A DNA stretch of 64,000 nucleotides from contig CM063109.1 in assembly GCA_031841125.1 (NCBI GenBank), positions 36,150,038 to 36,214,037 of the forward strand, in the 5' to 3' direction. Position numbers and translations under genes: made by a program. Shown piece after piece: positions 32,943-43,973 of the stretch (position 1 is its first letter; each line of letters begins with the position of its first letter). The DNA is from Acanthococcus lagerstroemiae (Eukaryota > Arthropoda > Insecta > Hemiptera > Eriococcidae). Under the pieces are notes generated by a model, which made no database searches, had not been told where the DNA came from, and was given only the letters and a program-made list of their open reading frames with translations.

Positions 32943-33407
32943 TTGGGTAAAGGAAGAAGAGACCGTACTGCCGCTTATTACATTTATAAATTCACATTTA
33001 ACAAATGGCGCCATCTGTTGGTTGTTGAGGACACAGTTGGAACAGAAGTGCTCACTGTTCGGCAATCAGTATTTGTATTTATTCGTATCAGGGCAGCGAT
33101 CCGAAAATTTCTTATTTATCATATTACACGTAAACTTAGACACAACTTACGCTCCGCCTCTGTATTGATGACGACACAAAAACTCACTAGCATGTTTAAC
33201 GTGACGAAAACTGTGCGTTTTGTACGCGATTTTAATATCGCTTATGGCTTGGCTAGTCGAATGTCAAAGTTGGCTGTGAACTGTGGTCAATGTTCTATGC
33301 ATAAATGCTCCGATTTTTTTGTTGTCCACAAAATGCGTATTCTGGATCTTATTGAAAAACCATTGCCGCGATTTATTTTTAATGAACAATTAGAATTATT
33401 TTGTTAA
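32943..33407 (+). CDS. Unidentified 154-codon ORF inside the hAT element
   Basis: An open frame from ATG 32943 to TAA. It is basic in its middle part and has CGQCSMHKC, a closely spaced cysteine group, near residues 117-125. I do not recognise a family. It could be captured host sequence, a decayed transposase exon or a chance frame; it spans nearly half of the host element and is the longest plus-strand frame within about 6 kb. Coding status is unproven. Confidence 0.25.
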   Translation: MGKGRRDRTAAYYIYKFTFNKWRHLLVVEDTVGTEVLTVRQSVFVFIRIRAAIRKFLIYHITRKLRHNLRSASVLMTTQKLTSMFNVTKTVRFVRDFNIAYGLASRMSKLAVNCGQCSMHKCSDFFVVHKMRILDLIEKPLPRFIFNEQLELFC

Positions 33408-33566
33408 TGGTGGTAAACCGATACCAGAATTAGAATTTTCGAAAACTGAGTAAAAGAAAGGTGGTTCGATTTTTACTGGACATTTCCACGTATCGCAATA
33501 TAAAAACATTTTGTAGTTAACCGGTTGTAAAGATGGTGGAAAACAGTTTTGTTGGCCATGTCTATT

Positions 33567-33763
33567 CAGGGGCATACCGATAGGGGGCAACTCCCCCACC
33601 ACCGTAGGAATTATTCACTTAGCAGTTGGGAAAATTCACAATTTCAATCAGGCGGAATTGGGAAAATCCAACAAGTCAAAGTCTTTTTTGCTTTGATGTT
33701 TGGGAATTTTGAGTTGAGTCGGTCCGAAAAATCCAACAAGTCAATAGGTTTTTTTTTGCTTTG
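33567..33763 (+). mobile_element. hAT MITE family A, copy 3 (right end missing)
   Basis: Left end CAGGGGCATACCGATAGGGG and two TTTGGGAATTTTGAGTTGAG-type interior words, as in 23514-23832. It stops within the TTTGCTTTGAT word, with no right terminus. Confidence 0.75.
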
Positions 33764-33893
33764 ATAAATCTGAATGATTTCATCAATGCCGTTTTGTAGT
33801 AGCATGTTTTATATTTTTATTCTGATTTTTACTTCACCTCTATGCTCATCGCTTACCTCCTAGGAAAACTCACCGCACGCCACTGCTAGTTGT

Positions 33894-34976
33894 ATTTTGC
33901 ACATACGAGGTGTTAAACGCGCCACCGACGATTAGTCGATCGTTGATCCAACTTCTGATTCACCGAAACAGATGAGGGAATGTTTGGGCCGCACCCTGTA
34001 CTGAGGGAAGCCTCTTCAAGTTGTCCAAAAAATGAGTAAGCCTGGCGGCAGTTCGACTTTCTGTACATCAATCCACGAAGACGGACTCGTATATTTTTAT
34101 TACATTAATTCGTATCGCGTGTAAAGCACAGATGACGCAATGAAAATTATTCGCGAACTGGATAGCAGATACCACCTTGAAACCGGTTTGGGCGAACGAA
34201 TTCCTCGAACACGAATCCACGCACGCCTCCAAGCATCGGAGTTTTTCAAATTTCCCGAGTCAGCCGGGGCCATCAGCCGGGTACATTCGAAAAGCGAGAA
34301 AAACGGGAGCAAGACGAATTCGAAATACGTGGTAATTTTACGAAAGAGCGAATTATGAAAAGTAAACGCGAAAATTATAATTACGTATTCGATTAGGATA
34401 TTTGGCAGGTACGGCACCGCGATTTGAATTTTTAGAATCGTGAGAAGCAAAACTTATTCGATGATTACGAGTTATTATTTCTGGCTAGTTATTAACAGCT
34501 GCGGGTTCGCGAGACGATCTGGTTTTTCGGCACGCATATTCGACAGACGATTAGGTACTTTTTTTCGTGGCATTGGTGACCTTTTTCAACTCGGCTTCAC
34601 CTATCCAACCTCTGGGTGGAGAAGGCGAAATTCGGCATTCGGCGCTTTCACGTTTCAAGGGAATAAGAGAGCCGAGCCGAGTACCAAGCACGATGTCGGA
34701 ACTGTTCGGTGAAATTAGTTGAAATTGAAATTATTTTCGATAGATAGCTGTTTCACGCGCAAAAAATATTGTACGCCACGCCAAACACTGTTTACTTGAA
34801 GGAAAACGACATGGTTCCTACTGCGTGTTCGATGGATCAGTCCGAAAACGAGCGGAGAACAGATGGCCTTTCCCTTTGGACCTATTTTCTACTAAATGGT
34901 CCGCGCATCCTCATCATCAAACCAAAAATGTGATGTTCATCAGCACGTCCTTGGAAATCGATTTTTGGTACTGGGA
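33894..34976. other. CpG-richer stretch, possible promoter or first exon
   Basis: 34140-34710 has many CpG dinucleotides compared with its AT-rich surroundings. Open frames run on both strands (34140-34358 plus; 34100-34450 minus), and a donor-like TACGTG/GTAATTTT lies at about 34330. No domain was recognised. This may be a transcription start region or unrelated older sequence. Confidence 0.22.
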
Positions 34977-35161
34977 CAAGGCCGTAGCCAAGGGAGAGCA
35001 CAAGGAAGCTTGATCCAATCATCTTTCAGAGTGGTAAATTGGCAATTTCAAGTCCAGACCTTTTTTTTTTTTTGCTATGGAAAATTTTTGATTTTTTTGC
35101 TTGAACAGTTGAAAAAGTTTGATTCGTGCCTTCTCAGTGAACTTGCTTCGCCATGACCCTG
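34977..35161. mobile_element. MITE family C, copy 1
   Basis: The left end CAAGGCCGTAGCCAAGGG is roughly complemented by CTTCGCCATGACCCTG at the right. The interior word ATCCAATCATCTTTCAGAG is shared with about 38848-38872, where a second, more diverged copy lies (38805-39000). Confidence 0.55.
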
Positions 35162-35350
35162 AGTGAGGAATCGTCTGGATATTAGTTATTAAATACGAGA
35201 GAAGAACTAGGAGTGCAGTATTTGTCTTAATGATAATATAATTTTTGACACCACGTTGAGCCTCCTAATATTCTGAACATGAGCGGTCCCTTGGTCAATG
35301 TAAATTTCTCATTCATAACTCCTCAACCGCAAACACTAAAGAACTAGTGA

Positions 35351-35574
35351 TAAACTAAAAAAATGACAACACTGACAATGCGAAAAAAATGACAACACCG
35401 ACAACACTGAAAAAGGTGACAACATCGCCTTTTCTAATGACACACCGACAACACTAAAAAAATGACAACTGACGTCTTTTTCAATGTTGTCAGTGTTGTC
35501 ATTTTTTTTGTGTTTTTGGTGTGTCATTAGAAAAAGCGATGTTGTCACCTTTTGTGTTGCATTTTTTAGTTTGT
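35351..35574. repeat. Long AT-rich hairpin
   Basis: The inner arms 35415-35478 and 35485-35549 pair through GGTGACAACATCGCCTTTTC and GAAAAAGCGATGTTGTCACC. The outer arms extend to AAACTAAAAAAATG and CATTTTTTAGTTT. The GACAACAC word is also repeated directly. Confidence 0.8.
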
Positions 35575-35959
35575 CCCGGGGTAATAGAAATAGCAATTAC
35601 AAACGGACTACAATTTTCTAAGAATCTTACTCGAATTCTAACATCTTTTGAGACTCTACATGAATCGCTTTAAGTTATACTTCGTCGAATTTTCGAATTC
35701 ATTGTGTTTTTGGTTCTAAATTAAAATAAGCGATGTTTGTCCACCTTTACTTGGTTGTACAAATTTTTCGTATTCGGTTTAATATGAAATAGCATTTCCA
35801 GAACACTAAATTGTTATAACTTCGAATTTACCGCAATTTCCTAAACAAATTTTTGAAACTAATTGATAAGCTTATCCTCAATAATAATTTCAATTTGTTT
35901 TTGTGTCTTAGATTATTTCATTTCGATGTTTTACGTATGCCCTGTCTGTTTCACTATCA

Positions 35960-36420
35960 TAAATGATTTTCATTCACGGAAATCATCAACGATTGTTCTC
36001 AAATGTTTCTGATAAAATTCCTTGGAAATTATCAAAGATTTTCCCCGCTGAATTTTTTTGATAAAAATCTTTGGAAATCATCGTAATCTAATCCCGAAAA
36101 TTTCCGATGAAAATCTCTGAAAACATCGGAACATTTTTCTGAAGAAATCCTTCAACAATTGTCAGAGATTCTTCACGATGATTCCTGATAAAGTCCTTTG
36201 GCATTATTGGAGATTTTCCCCATAAAATTTTCGACAAAATTTTCCTGAAATCATCGCAGATTTTTCTCGCTGATGTCCGATGAAATTCTTTGAAAATGAT
36301 TCTTAATATTTTACATAAAATTCCTCGGAAATTATCTTCGGAAATCAGAGGAATCTTCTCGAAGATTTCTGATGAAATTTTTTGGAAATCATCAAAGATT
36401 TTCCTCGAAGATTATTTCAT
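35960..36420 (+). repeat. Degenerate ~45-bp tandem repeat
   Basis: Recurring words are GGAAATCATCAAAGATTTT, TTCTGATGAAATT and CCTCGAAGATT, with drifting period and about nine copies. Possibly an old minisatellite. Confidence 0.6.
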
Positions 36421-37140
36421 AGTTTTCCACCTCATGTAAGGACCACCATCATTCAAACGAAAATAGAAGGCCCTGCTGTTATAAAAAATTTTAATTGATT
36501 TTAAAACGATTCCAGATGATTATTTGAAATTACGAATACAAACAGAAAAATGTGGATTTTCGGGGGAAGGGGTTACATATCTCAGACAGTTTTAAGCGAA
36601 GTACAGTCCAGGGCACATGAGGATAAAAAAGAAGAACTGAAATAATTGTTTGATAACAAGCTGGAGTTTCATAAAAATGATTTTAAATGATTTTAAGAAA
36701 TCGGAGTAGAACTGCTTTTGTAGAGAGGATTATGCTCTCTATCCCCTCCCCCTCCAAAAAATGAAATTGTATTTCGTCAAAAATATTAAAAAATATTTAC
36801 TTATCACGTTTAGAAAAAAAAATCTTCCAAAAATACTTCTCCTTAAATTTTATGTAAGAGATGCTACATTACATTTTTCCGTTAACTATCCCATAGCTCT
36901 CAGAATAGGCGGTTGGGAATGATTCCTTTCGCTGATGAACATAACCACAATTCTCATCACAGTGATCTATTTTAACTAAAAAATTTAATCGAAATGAATT
37001 TTTGAAAGTATGAATTTCAAAATTGAACTGCATAAACGGGTAGTGAATTCTTCTAATATTCAATTAATTTGATCATTGCAACTTTTATAATTTAGATTAA
37101 AAAATTCCATTTCTGATCCAACATTTTTTAAAATGTAACA
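36421..37140. other. Stretch with no recognised feature
   Basis: AT-rich sequence with no recognised gene or repeat relative. Confidence 0.35.
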
Positions 37141-37148
37141 CCTTTTGG

Positions 37149-37735
37149 CACAATTCAAGCAAAATTTGTTAACACAGTTTCAGCTCGAATTGCAACTTAG
37201 GGGGTGGCATTTCCCGCCCCTCGTGGTGTTCTCCCGTTTAGGGGCAGCACCATTCGAAATAATGTCAGTACAATTCGGCACAATTCGAGCACAATTCATT
37301 AACACAGTTTCAGCTCTGAAATTGCAACTTAGGCCTGGGGTGGCATTTCCCCTGCCCCTCGTGGTGGTTCTCCCGTTTAGGGGGCAGCACAATTCGAAAT
37401 GATGTCAGCACAATTCGGCACAATTCGAGCACATTTCGCTAACCCAGTTTCAGCCTTCGAATTGCTACTTGAGGGGCAGGCATTTCTCCAGCCCCCCATG
37501 ATGGTTCTGCTTGTAGGGGACAGCACAATTCGAAATAATGTCAGCACAGTTCGTACAATTCGAGCACAATTCGTTAACACAATTTCAGCTCTGAAATCGC
37601 AACTTGGGGGCAGGCATTTCTCCAGCCTCCCATGGTGGTTCTCTCATGTAGGGGGCAGCATAATTCGAAATAATGTCGGCAGAATTCGAGCACAATTCGT
37701 TTACACAGTTTCAACCCTTAAATCCAAATTGGGGG
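37149..37735 (+). repeat. ~132-bp tandem repeat, about 4.5 units
   Basis: Each unit runs GCACAATTCGAGCACAATTC, AACACAGTTTCAGC, TGCAACTT, GGCATTTC, TGGTTCTCCCGTTTAGGG, GGCAGCACAATTCGAAAT. The units show about 10-15% visible divergence. Open frames cross it on both strands because of its periodicity and are not genes. Confidence 0.88.
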
Positions 37736-39282
37736 CTGACGAAATGGACCTGTATCCAGCACCCAGTGAAGTCAAAAGGATAGAGCTCAATAAAATTCTC
37801 ACTTTGACTATAAAAGTGAGGCTACTGACCTGATCCTTAATAGCAACCTAAGGAACAATGCAATGGACTACAAAGTCTGAGTACTCGGCGCATACAGCGC
37901 CACCTCACACAAATGAATGAATGAAATTCGCTCTAAAGATTAGTGCTCATCTCATGGAAGAAATGGGTTGAAAGAAGAAAATGTTCAAGAATATTGAAAA
38001 ATATGGGTATCATTTCTTAAGTTTCTATGATCCTTAGATTCGTTTTTTATATTACTGTGACTTTTAAGCACTTATAGAAAAAGGAAGCTCAAAACTGGGT
38101 CGAGCTGTCACTAGCAAGTTTTGTTGGGGAAGAAAGAAGGAGGGAGTGAGTTACAGATAGGAAAAATGCCGACTACAGTATACAAATTTCTGTTGAATAC
38201 TAAAAGGAGGTTCTCCCTTGCCCAGTCTATCAGAATTATGCGAGATCACCACGTTGCGGTGGTCCTGAGTTTTGCCCTTACTAGAAAATGAAGAAGCTGC
38301 TTATGGAAGGAGAGGAGGGGAAGTGTTAAGAATTCCATATTACTAGGAGCTGTATATTTCCTTCAAAAATGTATTGAGCCTGTGTTTTTTTTATTGACAT
38401 AGTCGTAAAAACTGGCAAAAATGAGTGATTTTTGTAATTTTTGAGTCTGTTTTCCCCCAGCTTTTCTGAACTGACTGACCTTATCGTATCCTTGACTCAC
38501 TCCACATCTTTGATTGCGGGGCAGCATCGACTTACGCAGTTACGTTAAACGATTCCCCAGCAATAAAAACCGAAGACTCACGAGATACTGATATTGGTAC
38601 TTATATTATCTTCACACTTATCACATATGTATATGAACAAAAAGTGGCTGTTGTTACCAGTGTTTAAAAAAAGTCGGCTTGTCTCTTATCGCTTTTTACT
38701 CATATCTTTAATTTTCATTGATAATTGTGGAGATTTGGTACGAATTTACCTCCCCCGAGATTTTTTTCATTTTTGGGGTGGGGTATTGCCTGGATCTTCG
38801 CCATGAGAGAAGGATAGAGGGTGTCTCGTCCCAATCATCTTTCAAAGTTGGCAAATTGGCAGTTTCAGGCTCTTAGTTGCCCAATGCACATATCTTGAGG
38901 GTTTTTTTATTTTTGCTCTACCATTGAAAAAGTTTTGATTTTTTCTCTTTAACATTTGGGAAACTTTTGATGTTTACATCATCAATAAACTTCCTTCCCT
39001 GTTGCCCTGGATGATGCTCCCGTCCAGAAAATGATAAATGTGATAGAAACATGGTCGCATTTAGTAACACTATTTTGGGTCTTCGCGATCAGGATATCCC
39101 GAGAAATAATTTCTGTTTTACTGAAAAAAGGGCGGCTCCCGCCTTTCTTAAAGTAAATATATGTGGTTATCATTTCCAATGATTTAAATTAGATTCAATT
39201 TAATTCACTAGATGATAAATTTCGTATTATCATGACATTTATTTTGCTTTGAAAATGATTTCAATGTCGTTTTATTTTCCAG
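37736..39282. other. Stretch with fragments
   Basis: 37740-37930 resembles the 3' end of a LINE or other repeat (CGGCGCATACAGCGCCACCT followed by an AATGA repeat). 38805-39000 is a diverged family C MITE. Nothing else was recognised. Confidence 0.3.
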
Positions 39283-39349
39283 GATTTTCGATAACGCTAT
39301 GCAGACGAAAAATATTAATCAGCAGTACTCAGTGGCTACTGTCAGTTCG
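39283..39349 (+). CDS. Candidate internal exon with a start codon
   Basis: A pyrimidine tract and TTTATTTTCCAG precede 67 bases open in one frame, IFDNAMQTKNINQQYSVATVSS (the peptide from the methionine is 17 residues), followed immediately by GGTAAGTGAAAC, a near-ideal donor. It ends in phase 0. It may be the first coding exon, with a long 5' UTR intron upstream. The next plus-strand candidate, 45573-45636, continues in phase. The gene is not recognised. The exon is unlike the surrounding transposon-derived sequence, but is too short for proof. Confidence 0.4.
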
Positions 39350-40094
39350 GTAAGTGAAACCATTATTACGTAATATTTGTAACTTTTTTAACCTTATTGC
39401 CGAGTCGAAAAAAAAAAACTATATTAATTTAGTTTTTAGTAATTTTTTCATAAATATACAATATCATAAATTTATCCGCCACTGACCCATTGCATAGGTT
39501 TTCTTCGTTTCGTGAGGAAATCCAATTACTGCAAGAGGGTACCTATATAAAGATTATTAACATTTTTGTAAATGTAAACCGAATGGTGTATAGTTAGTCT
39601 ATATTATTATATACACTGTAATTTAGTAAAAAATATTTATTACTGGAATGTCAGTTTTGAGATTACGCGTACACGCCTCCCTGTTACCAAAAGGGTTACT
39701 TACCACATCGCCAAGTTGAATTCTGTTCGTATGAAATGCGCACAGGTACCAGGTAGACGTTTTTCGAGAAAAGGTCGAAGTTTTTAATCAAACATGTAAA
39801 CTGTTAACGTATTACCCGGTAAAATGAGAATTACAAGGTTGAGTGTTATGTATTTTAATGATTTAATAAAAAGTTTCAATCGTGAGATCAAAACAGAGCC
39901 GAAAGGTATGTTAATGGTTGGTGTGGTGTGAGAGACGACGCTGCTGAATTGTTGCTAGCACGTCCACTGAGGAATCAAAAAATTAATTTCAAAATTAGGA
40001 AACGTATCCGTCGAAAGCGAACCTAAGGGGACGATCCCCAAAGGCTTGAGACTTGGCTTCAGTTGAAAATTTAGGGATTCTCAATTGGAAAATT
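39350..40094. other. Stretch with no recognised feature
   Basis: AT-rich sequence following the candidate donor; would be intron if the exon is real. Confidence 0.3.
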
Positions 40095-40630
40095 TGAGAC
40101 GATTATCTCCTTACTGAGCAGCGTGGCCTCCGCAATGACCTACGAAGCCCAGATGTAGGCCCTCACTAAGACAAATATGGAGAAGTTAAGGGTCTCTCAA
40201 AGGACGATGGAAAGAAGCATGCTGAATGTCAAAATCAGGGACAAAATTCCAAACAGCAAAATTAGAGCTAAAACGAAAATTCAAAATATTGGGCACTTCG
40301 TCAAGAAACTAAAATGGAAGTATGCGGGACACATTGGGCGGCAAGGGGTAAAATGATGGGGAAATAATGTAGAAGACTGGGTCCCTTACAATAAAGATAA
40401 AGAGGAAGGCCATTAACCCGCTGGACTGACGAAATTGCAAAGGAACTGGTTCAAAGATGGAGGAGGCATACAACTGACCGTAGAAGATGGAGGGAGGAGA
40501 GGGAGGCATTTGCTCAAAAATGGGCGATGTGTGGTGAAACAGATGGAGAGACGTGACCCGTCAAGTTGGGCGCACTATGTCCAAGAGTGTATTATAACAC
40601 ATCAATAAATAAATATGTAAATAAACCTTT
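40095..40630 (+). pseudogene. RTE LINE 3' remnant, plus strand
   Basis: Plus-strand pieces: SSVASAMTYEAQM, stop, ALTKTNMEKLRVSQRTMERS, MLNVKIRDKIPNSKIRAKTK, KLKWKYAGHIGR, then after a shift RPLTRWTDEIAKELVQRW, RRHTTDRRRWREEREAFAQK and GETDGET stop. This is the C-terminal region after the reverse-transcriptase core. The tail AATAAATAAATATGTAAATAAA at 40605-40627 meets the tail of the minus-strand LINE. Inactive. Confidence 0.8.
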
Positions 40631-43600
40631 ATTGATTAGAGATACATCGCAGAACGGGAATGTGTATGTCTCCCACGTGCTTCACCCTCGTTCCGAATGT
40701 ATCCCCGGCCCATGGATGGCAAAGGTACCCCTCACCCTCTCCCATTCCATCCAATCTTGGGCAATCCGGTGAAAAAGTTAATATCGATCTCGTCCCTACA
40801 TCTAGTTTTTTGTTTTCCTCTGCTTCTTGTTTTATGACTTAGGAACCAGAAGGTGGCTTGGTAAGACAATCTATCTTGAGGTAGTCTCGCAACGTGCCCT
40901 GCCTATCTCCATTTTAGGTTTCTAATTAGTTGTACACAATTTTTTACGTTGGGAAGTTTTCTTCGGGTCATTTTCAGATTGATTTTGTCCTTCATTTTTA
41001 TTCCTTTTGTAGGGTGTGCCAATTCACTTTTCCTTCTTCTGTATTCCAGAGCGCTTTCGGCTGTTATGCCATCATCAGTGGAGTATTCCTAGAATGGAGC
41101 GCATAATTGAATTCTGGGCTGTTTCAATCTTTTTGAGTAGCTTGACAGTAGGGGACCAGTTTGGAGAGCCATATGTGAGAACTGGTGCAACACTCATGTT
41201 AAAGATATCACCTTTTTGAATATTTTTGACATTACCTGTGAATATGTGTTTTAGTGACCAAAATTCTTTCCATGCCAGAGTAATTCTGCGGTCTATTTCT
41301 TTTTCGGTTCTTTTTTCTAATGAGATTAATTGTCCTAAATACGTTGTTTCTAAGACTACCTCAAGCGCTTTATTACCTACCAAGTTTGTTTTTTTTTTTT
41401 GGGGGGGGGGGTTGTTATAATTTTGTATTTTTCAATGTTAATTGTTAGCCCTGCTAACTTTCCGCTTTCGTTCAGTTCTTGAGTCATTTCTCTCAGCTCA
41501 ACCAGTGATTATGATATAAGAACTGCATATATCGTCTACGAACCGCAGGTTCGAAACTTTGTTTCCGTTGATATTTAAGCCTTTGTTTTTCCATTTTAGC
41601 TGTCTAAAAACTTCCTCTAAGGCCATGTTAAAAAGACTAGGTGACCGCGGGTCCCCTTGACGAACCGCCTTTCTTATTGCAAAGTATTCTGCCGTTTTGT
41701 ATGTAATGACACGACTTTCCGGGCCCGAATGCGTTTCTTCTATTATTTGATAAGGGACTCTCTGATTTTTTAGTGCTCGTGTCATGTACCTACTGTTGGT
41801 TCAAAGAATCAAACGCCTTGTAGTAGTCGATGAATGCCAAGTTTATATTCAGATCGTATTCCAGGGACTTTTCTAAAATTTGGTTTATAGTGTGAAGATG
41901 ATCTAGTGTAGAGTAGTTCTTCCTAAATCCTGCCTGGTTTGGGGGTTGTTGAAGTTCCAAGCTCCGTAAATAATGTGTTCGTTCTTTATTCCACCGCTAC
42001 CTGGCGCTTTATTTTTTTTAACCATGGCTCTTATTTCCGAAGTTAGAAATAAAGGTTTCGGTTCGCATATCTCAGTGGGTGAGCTGGTCCGAAATTTACT
42101 GTCATTTTTTGTTTCACAAAAGTATAGGTCCTTGTAGAAGTCAGATGCTATTTTGTTTAATTCGTACCGATCATAGGCTCTATTTCCTTTATTGTCTGGT
42201 AGATACGTGGTTAGTTGTGACCCAAGAGTCATGTTCCTATTTAGTTCTTTCATACTTTTCGTGTCCTCTAAGGTTAAGCTAATCAGGTCTGACCTCTAGC
42301 GATCCTTCTTCTCTCTGTGCATAGCTTTTATTTTTTTTGATACCATATTTAGCTCAACCTTATCTTTGGAGTTTCTATTTTTTTGTGTGTGTAGAAGTTT
42401 CCTTCTGGCTATCCAAAGGTTTTTCAGGTTTTCCTTTTGCGAGGATGTGGCTGGCTCTCGTTCCGTTCCATTTTCGGTGACCTTGAACTATCTTGTATAG
42501 CCTTACATAAGCTCTCGTAGTGATCTTCGACGCTTGATAAGTTCAGGTTATTCACCTTCTCCAAGGCTTCGGTAATTTAACTTGTAGCTTTCTACGCCAT
42601 TAATACCAAGAGTTTTATATTGTTTTCTTGCTATAGTATGACGTGTTCAATCTTAAGACAATGGAAATGAGCCTATGGTCGGTGACATATTTACACTTAA
42701 CTGAAACATCAAAATTTATCATGTTTTTATTGTTCCGAGGTGCAAGGACAAAATCGATTTGGTTTGTATGCTTTGGATTGGGACTGATCCAAGTCCACCG
42801 TTTTTTCTCTTAAAATAGCCATTGACTACTTTTAGATCGTGTTCCTGGTAGAACTCGATAAGTCTTCTACCTATATCATTTCGTTTTCCACAGTTGTATA
42901 TCCCTGGCAAGAGTTTTTCCTCTTCCCTGCTTTTGCCAATTTGGCTGTTGAAATCGCCCATAATTACAGTTTTTGTTTTAAAATTTTGTTTAACATTTTG
43001 AAGGGTTTCATTCAGAAGTTTGTGAAAGTTATCGATTCCCTCTTCTGTGGATGCAGAGGTAGGGGCATACAGGGGCGGCAACTTAGATTTTTCCCATGTG
43101 TAACATAACAAAAAAAAAATCAGTAATAAATTAGAAAGTATTAATTTAATGTTTTTTTTTTGCTTTTTGAAAATCTTATGTGTAGCAAAATCTTCCTATG
43201 TGTAGCATCTGCTACATACGCTACACAGAAGTTGCCGCCCCTGGGGGCATAGACCTGGATCAAAATCAAAGTATTGTTTTGAATTTTTATTTTTAGAATA
43301 GCAATTCTATCCGATATCCCCTTTATTTCCAGAATATTGTTTTTTAGTTTTGGGTTGATTTAAAACCGCACCCCCTTTAATCCTAAGTTATTTCCAAAAT
43401 GATAAAATGTAAAGTTGGTTTTCATTTAATATAGCTCTTCGTCTTTTCTTCTAACTTCTGAAATTCCCAAAATATCTAGTTTCTCTTCTGTCATGGCTTC
43501 TATTAAGGCTTTCAAATTTTCTGGGGTTTTTGGAGTTTTAACAATCAATATTCCTACTGAAATATCTAACGTTTTGTTTTTCTTTTTACCTAGTTGGTTT
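40631..43600 (-). pseudogene. Near full-length RTE LINE (endonuclease + RT), minus strand
   Basis: Minus strand. The AP-type endonuclease spans about 43560-42680: LDILGISEVRRK, GLKGVRF, LILIQVYAPTSAS (split by a MITE), VIMGDFNSQIGK and RLIEFYQEHDLKVVN. The linker and RT start are near 42253 (NKAPGSGGIKNEHIIYGAW). The RT core near 41700-41520 reads VRQGDPRSPSLFNMALEEVF and NLRFVDDI, where V replaces the usual A before DD. The thumb and C terminus run from 41383 (TYLGQLISLEKR, PVLTYGSPNW, MRSILGILH) to about 40660. Stops and shifts separate the open pieces (42719-43111, 41903-42253, 41498-41785, 41075-41383). The total span is about 3 kb, the usual RTE length. It is inactive. Confidence 0.88.
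43070..43243. mobile_element. hAT MITE inside the LINE endonuclease (TSD GGGGCATA)
   Basis: 174 bp with perfect 15-bp ends, CAGGGGCGGCAACTT and AAGTTGCCGCCCCTG. GGGGCATA is directly repeated at 43062-43069 and 43244-43251. It splits the codons of the endonuclease YAPT motif, and skipping it rejoins the reading frame. Confidence 0.95.
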
Positions 43601-43836
43601 TTTATTTACCGGAAGAATTGATTTTTTTATTTTAATGTGATTTTTGTTTACAAAGTTTTCGAGAATTTCTAGGTTCAGGGGGGGGGGATTGCGAGTGGGT
43701 GATGATAACACATCAATATGCTGTAAATAATAATTTGCTGTAAATAATAATTTCTTCTGACTATCAGAACATCTTCAAGGAAATGGTCTCTAGCAGAACT
43801 TCATAACTCTCCCACACGCCGCCTACTATGTTTCAA
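43601..43836. other. Stretch between LINE and hAT element
   Basis: A run of nine to ten G's lies near 43680. TAAATAATAATTTGCTG is duplicated at about 43725-43755. Nothing else was recognised. Confidence 0.35.
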
Positions 43837-43973
43837 CAGTGGCGTAACCAGGGGCGGGCCCAGGTGGGCCAGGCCCGTCCAAAAAATTCCTCGGCTCGCC
43901 CATTAAATAAAAAATAAAAAAAATAAAAATAAATCCTTTAAAAAAAATTAAATTTTTTCTCAAAAAAAAAGTA

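Larger units (their letters stand above)
32831..33885. mobile_element. hAT element, 1055 bp (TSD CTAGTTGT)
   Basis: Starts CAGTGGCGTGCATTCC with GGCGAGGTAAGCG inside, and ends GCGGTGAG-complement, CACGCCACTG. CTAGTTGT is directly repeated at 32823-32830 and 33886-33893. It contains a plus-strand open frame at 32943-33407 and half of a family A MITE at 33567-33763. No transposase motif was recognised. Confidence 0.92.

Noticed and set aside
37399..37833. 144-codon plus-strand ORF as a gene
   Set aside because: It runs through a 132-bp tandem repeat, whose period divisible by three keeps frames open artificially.
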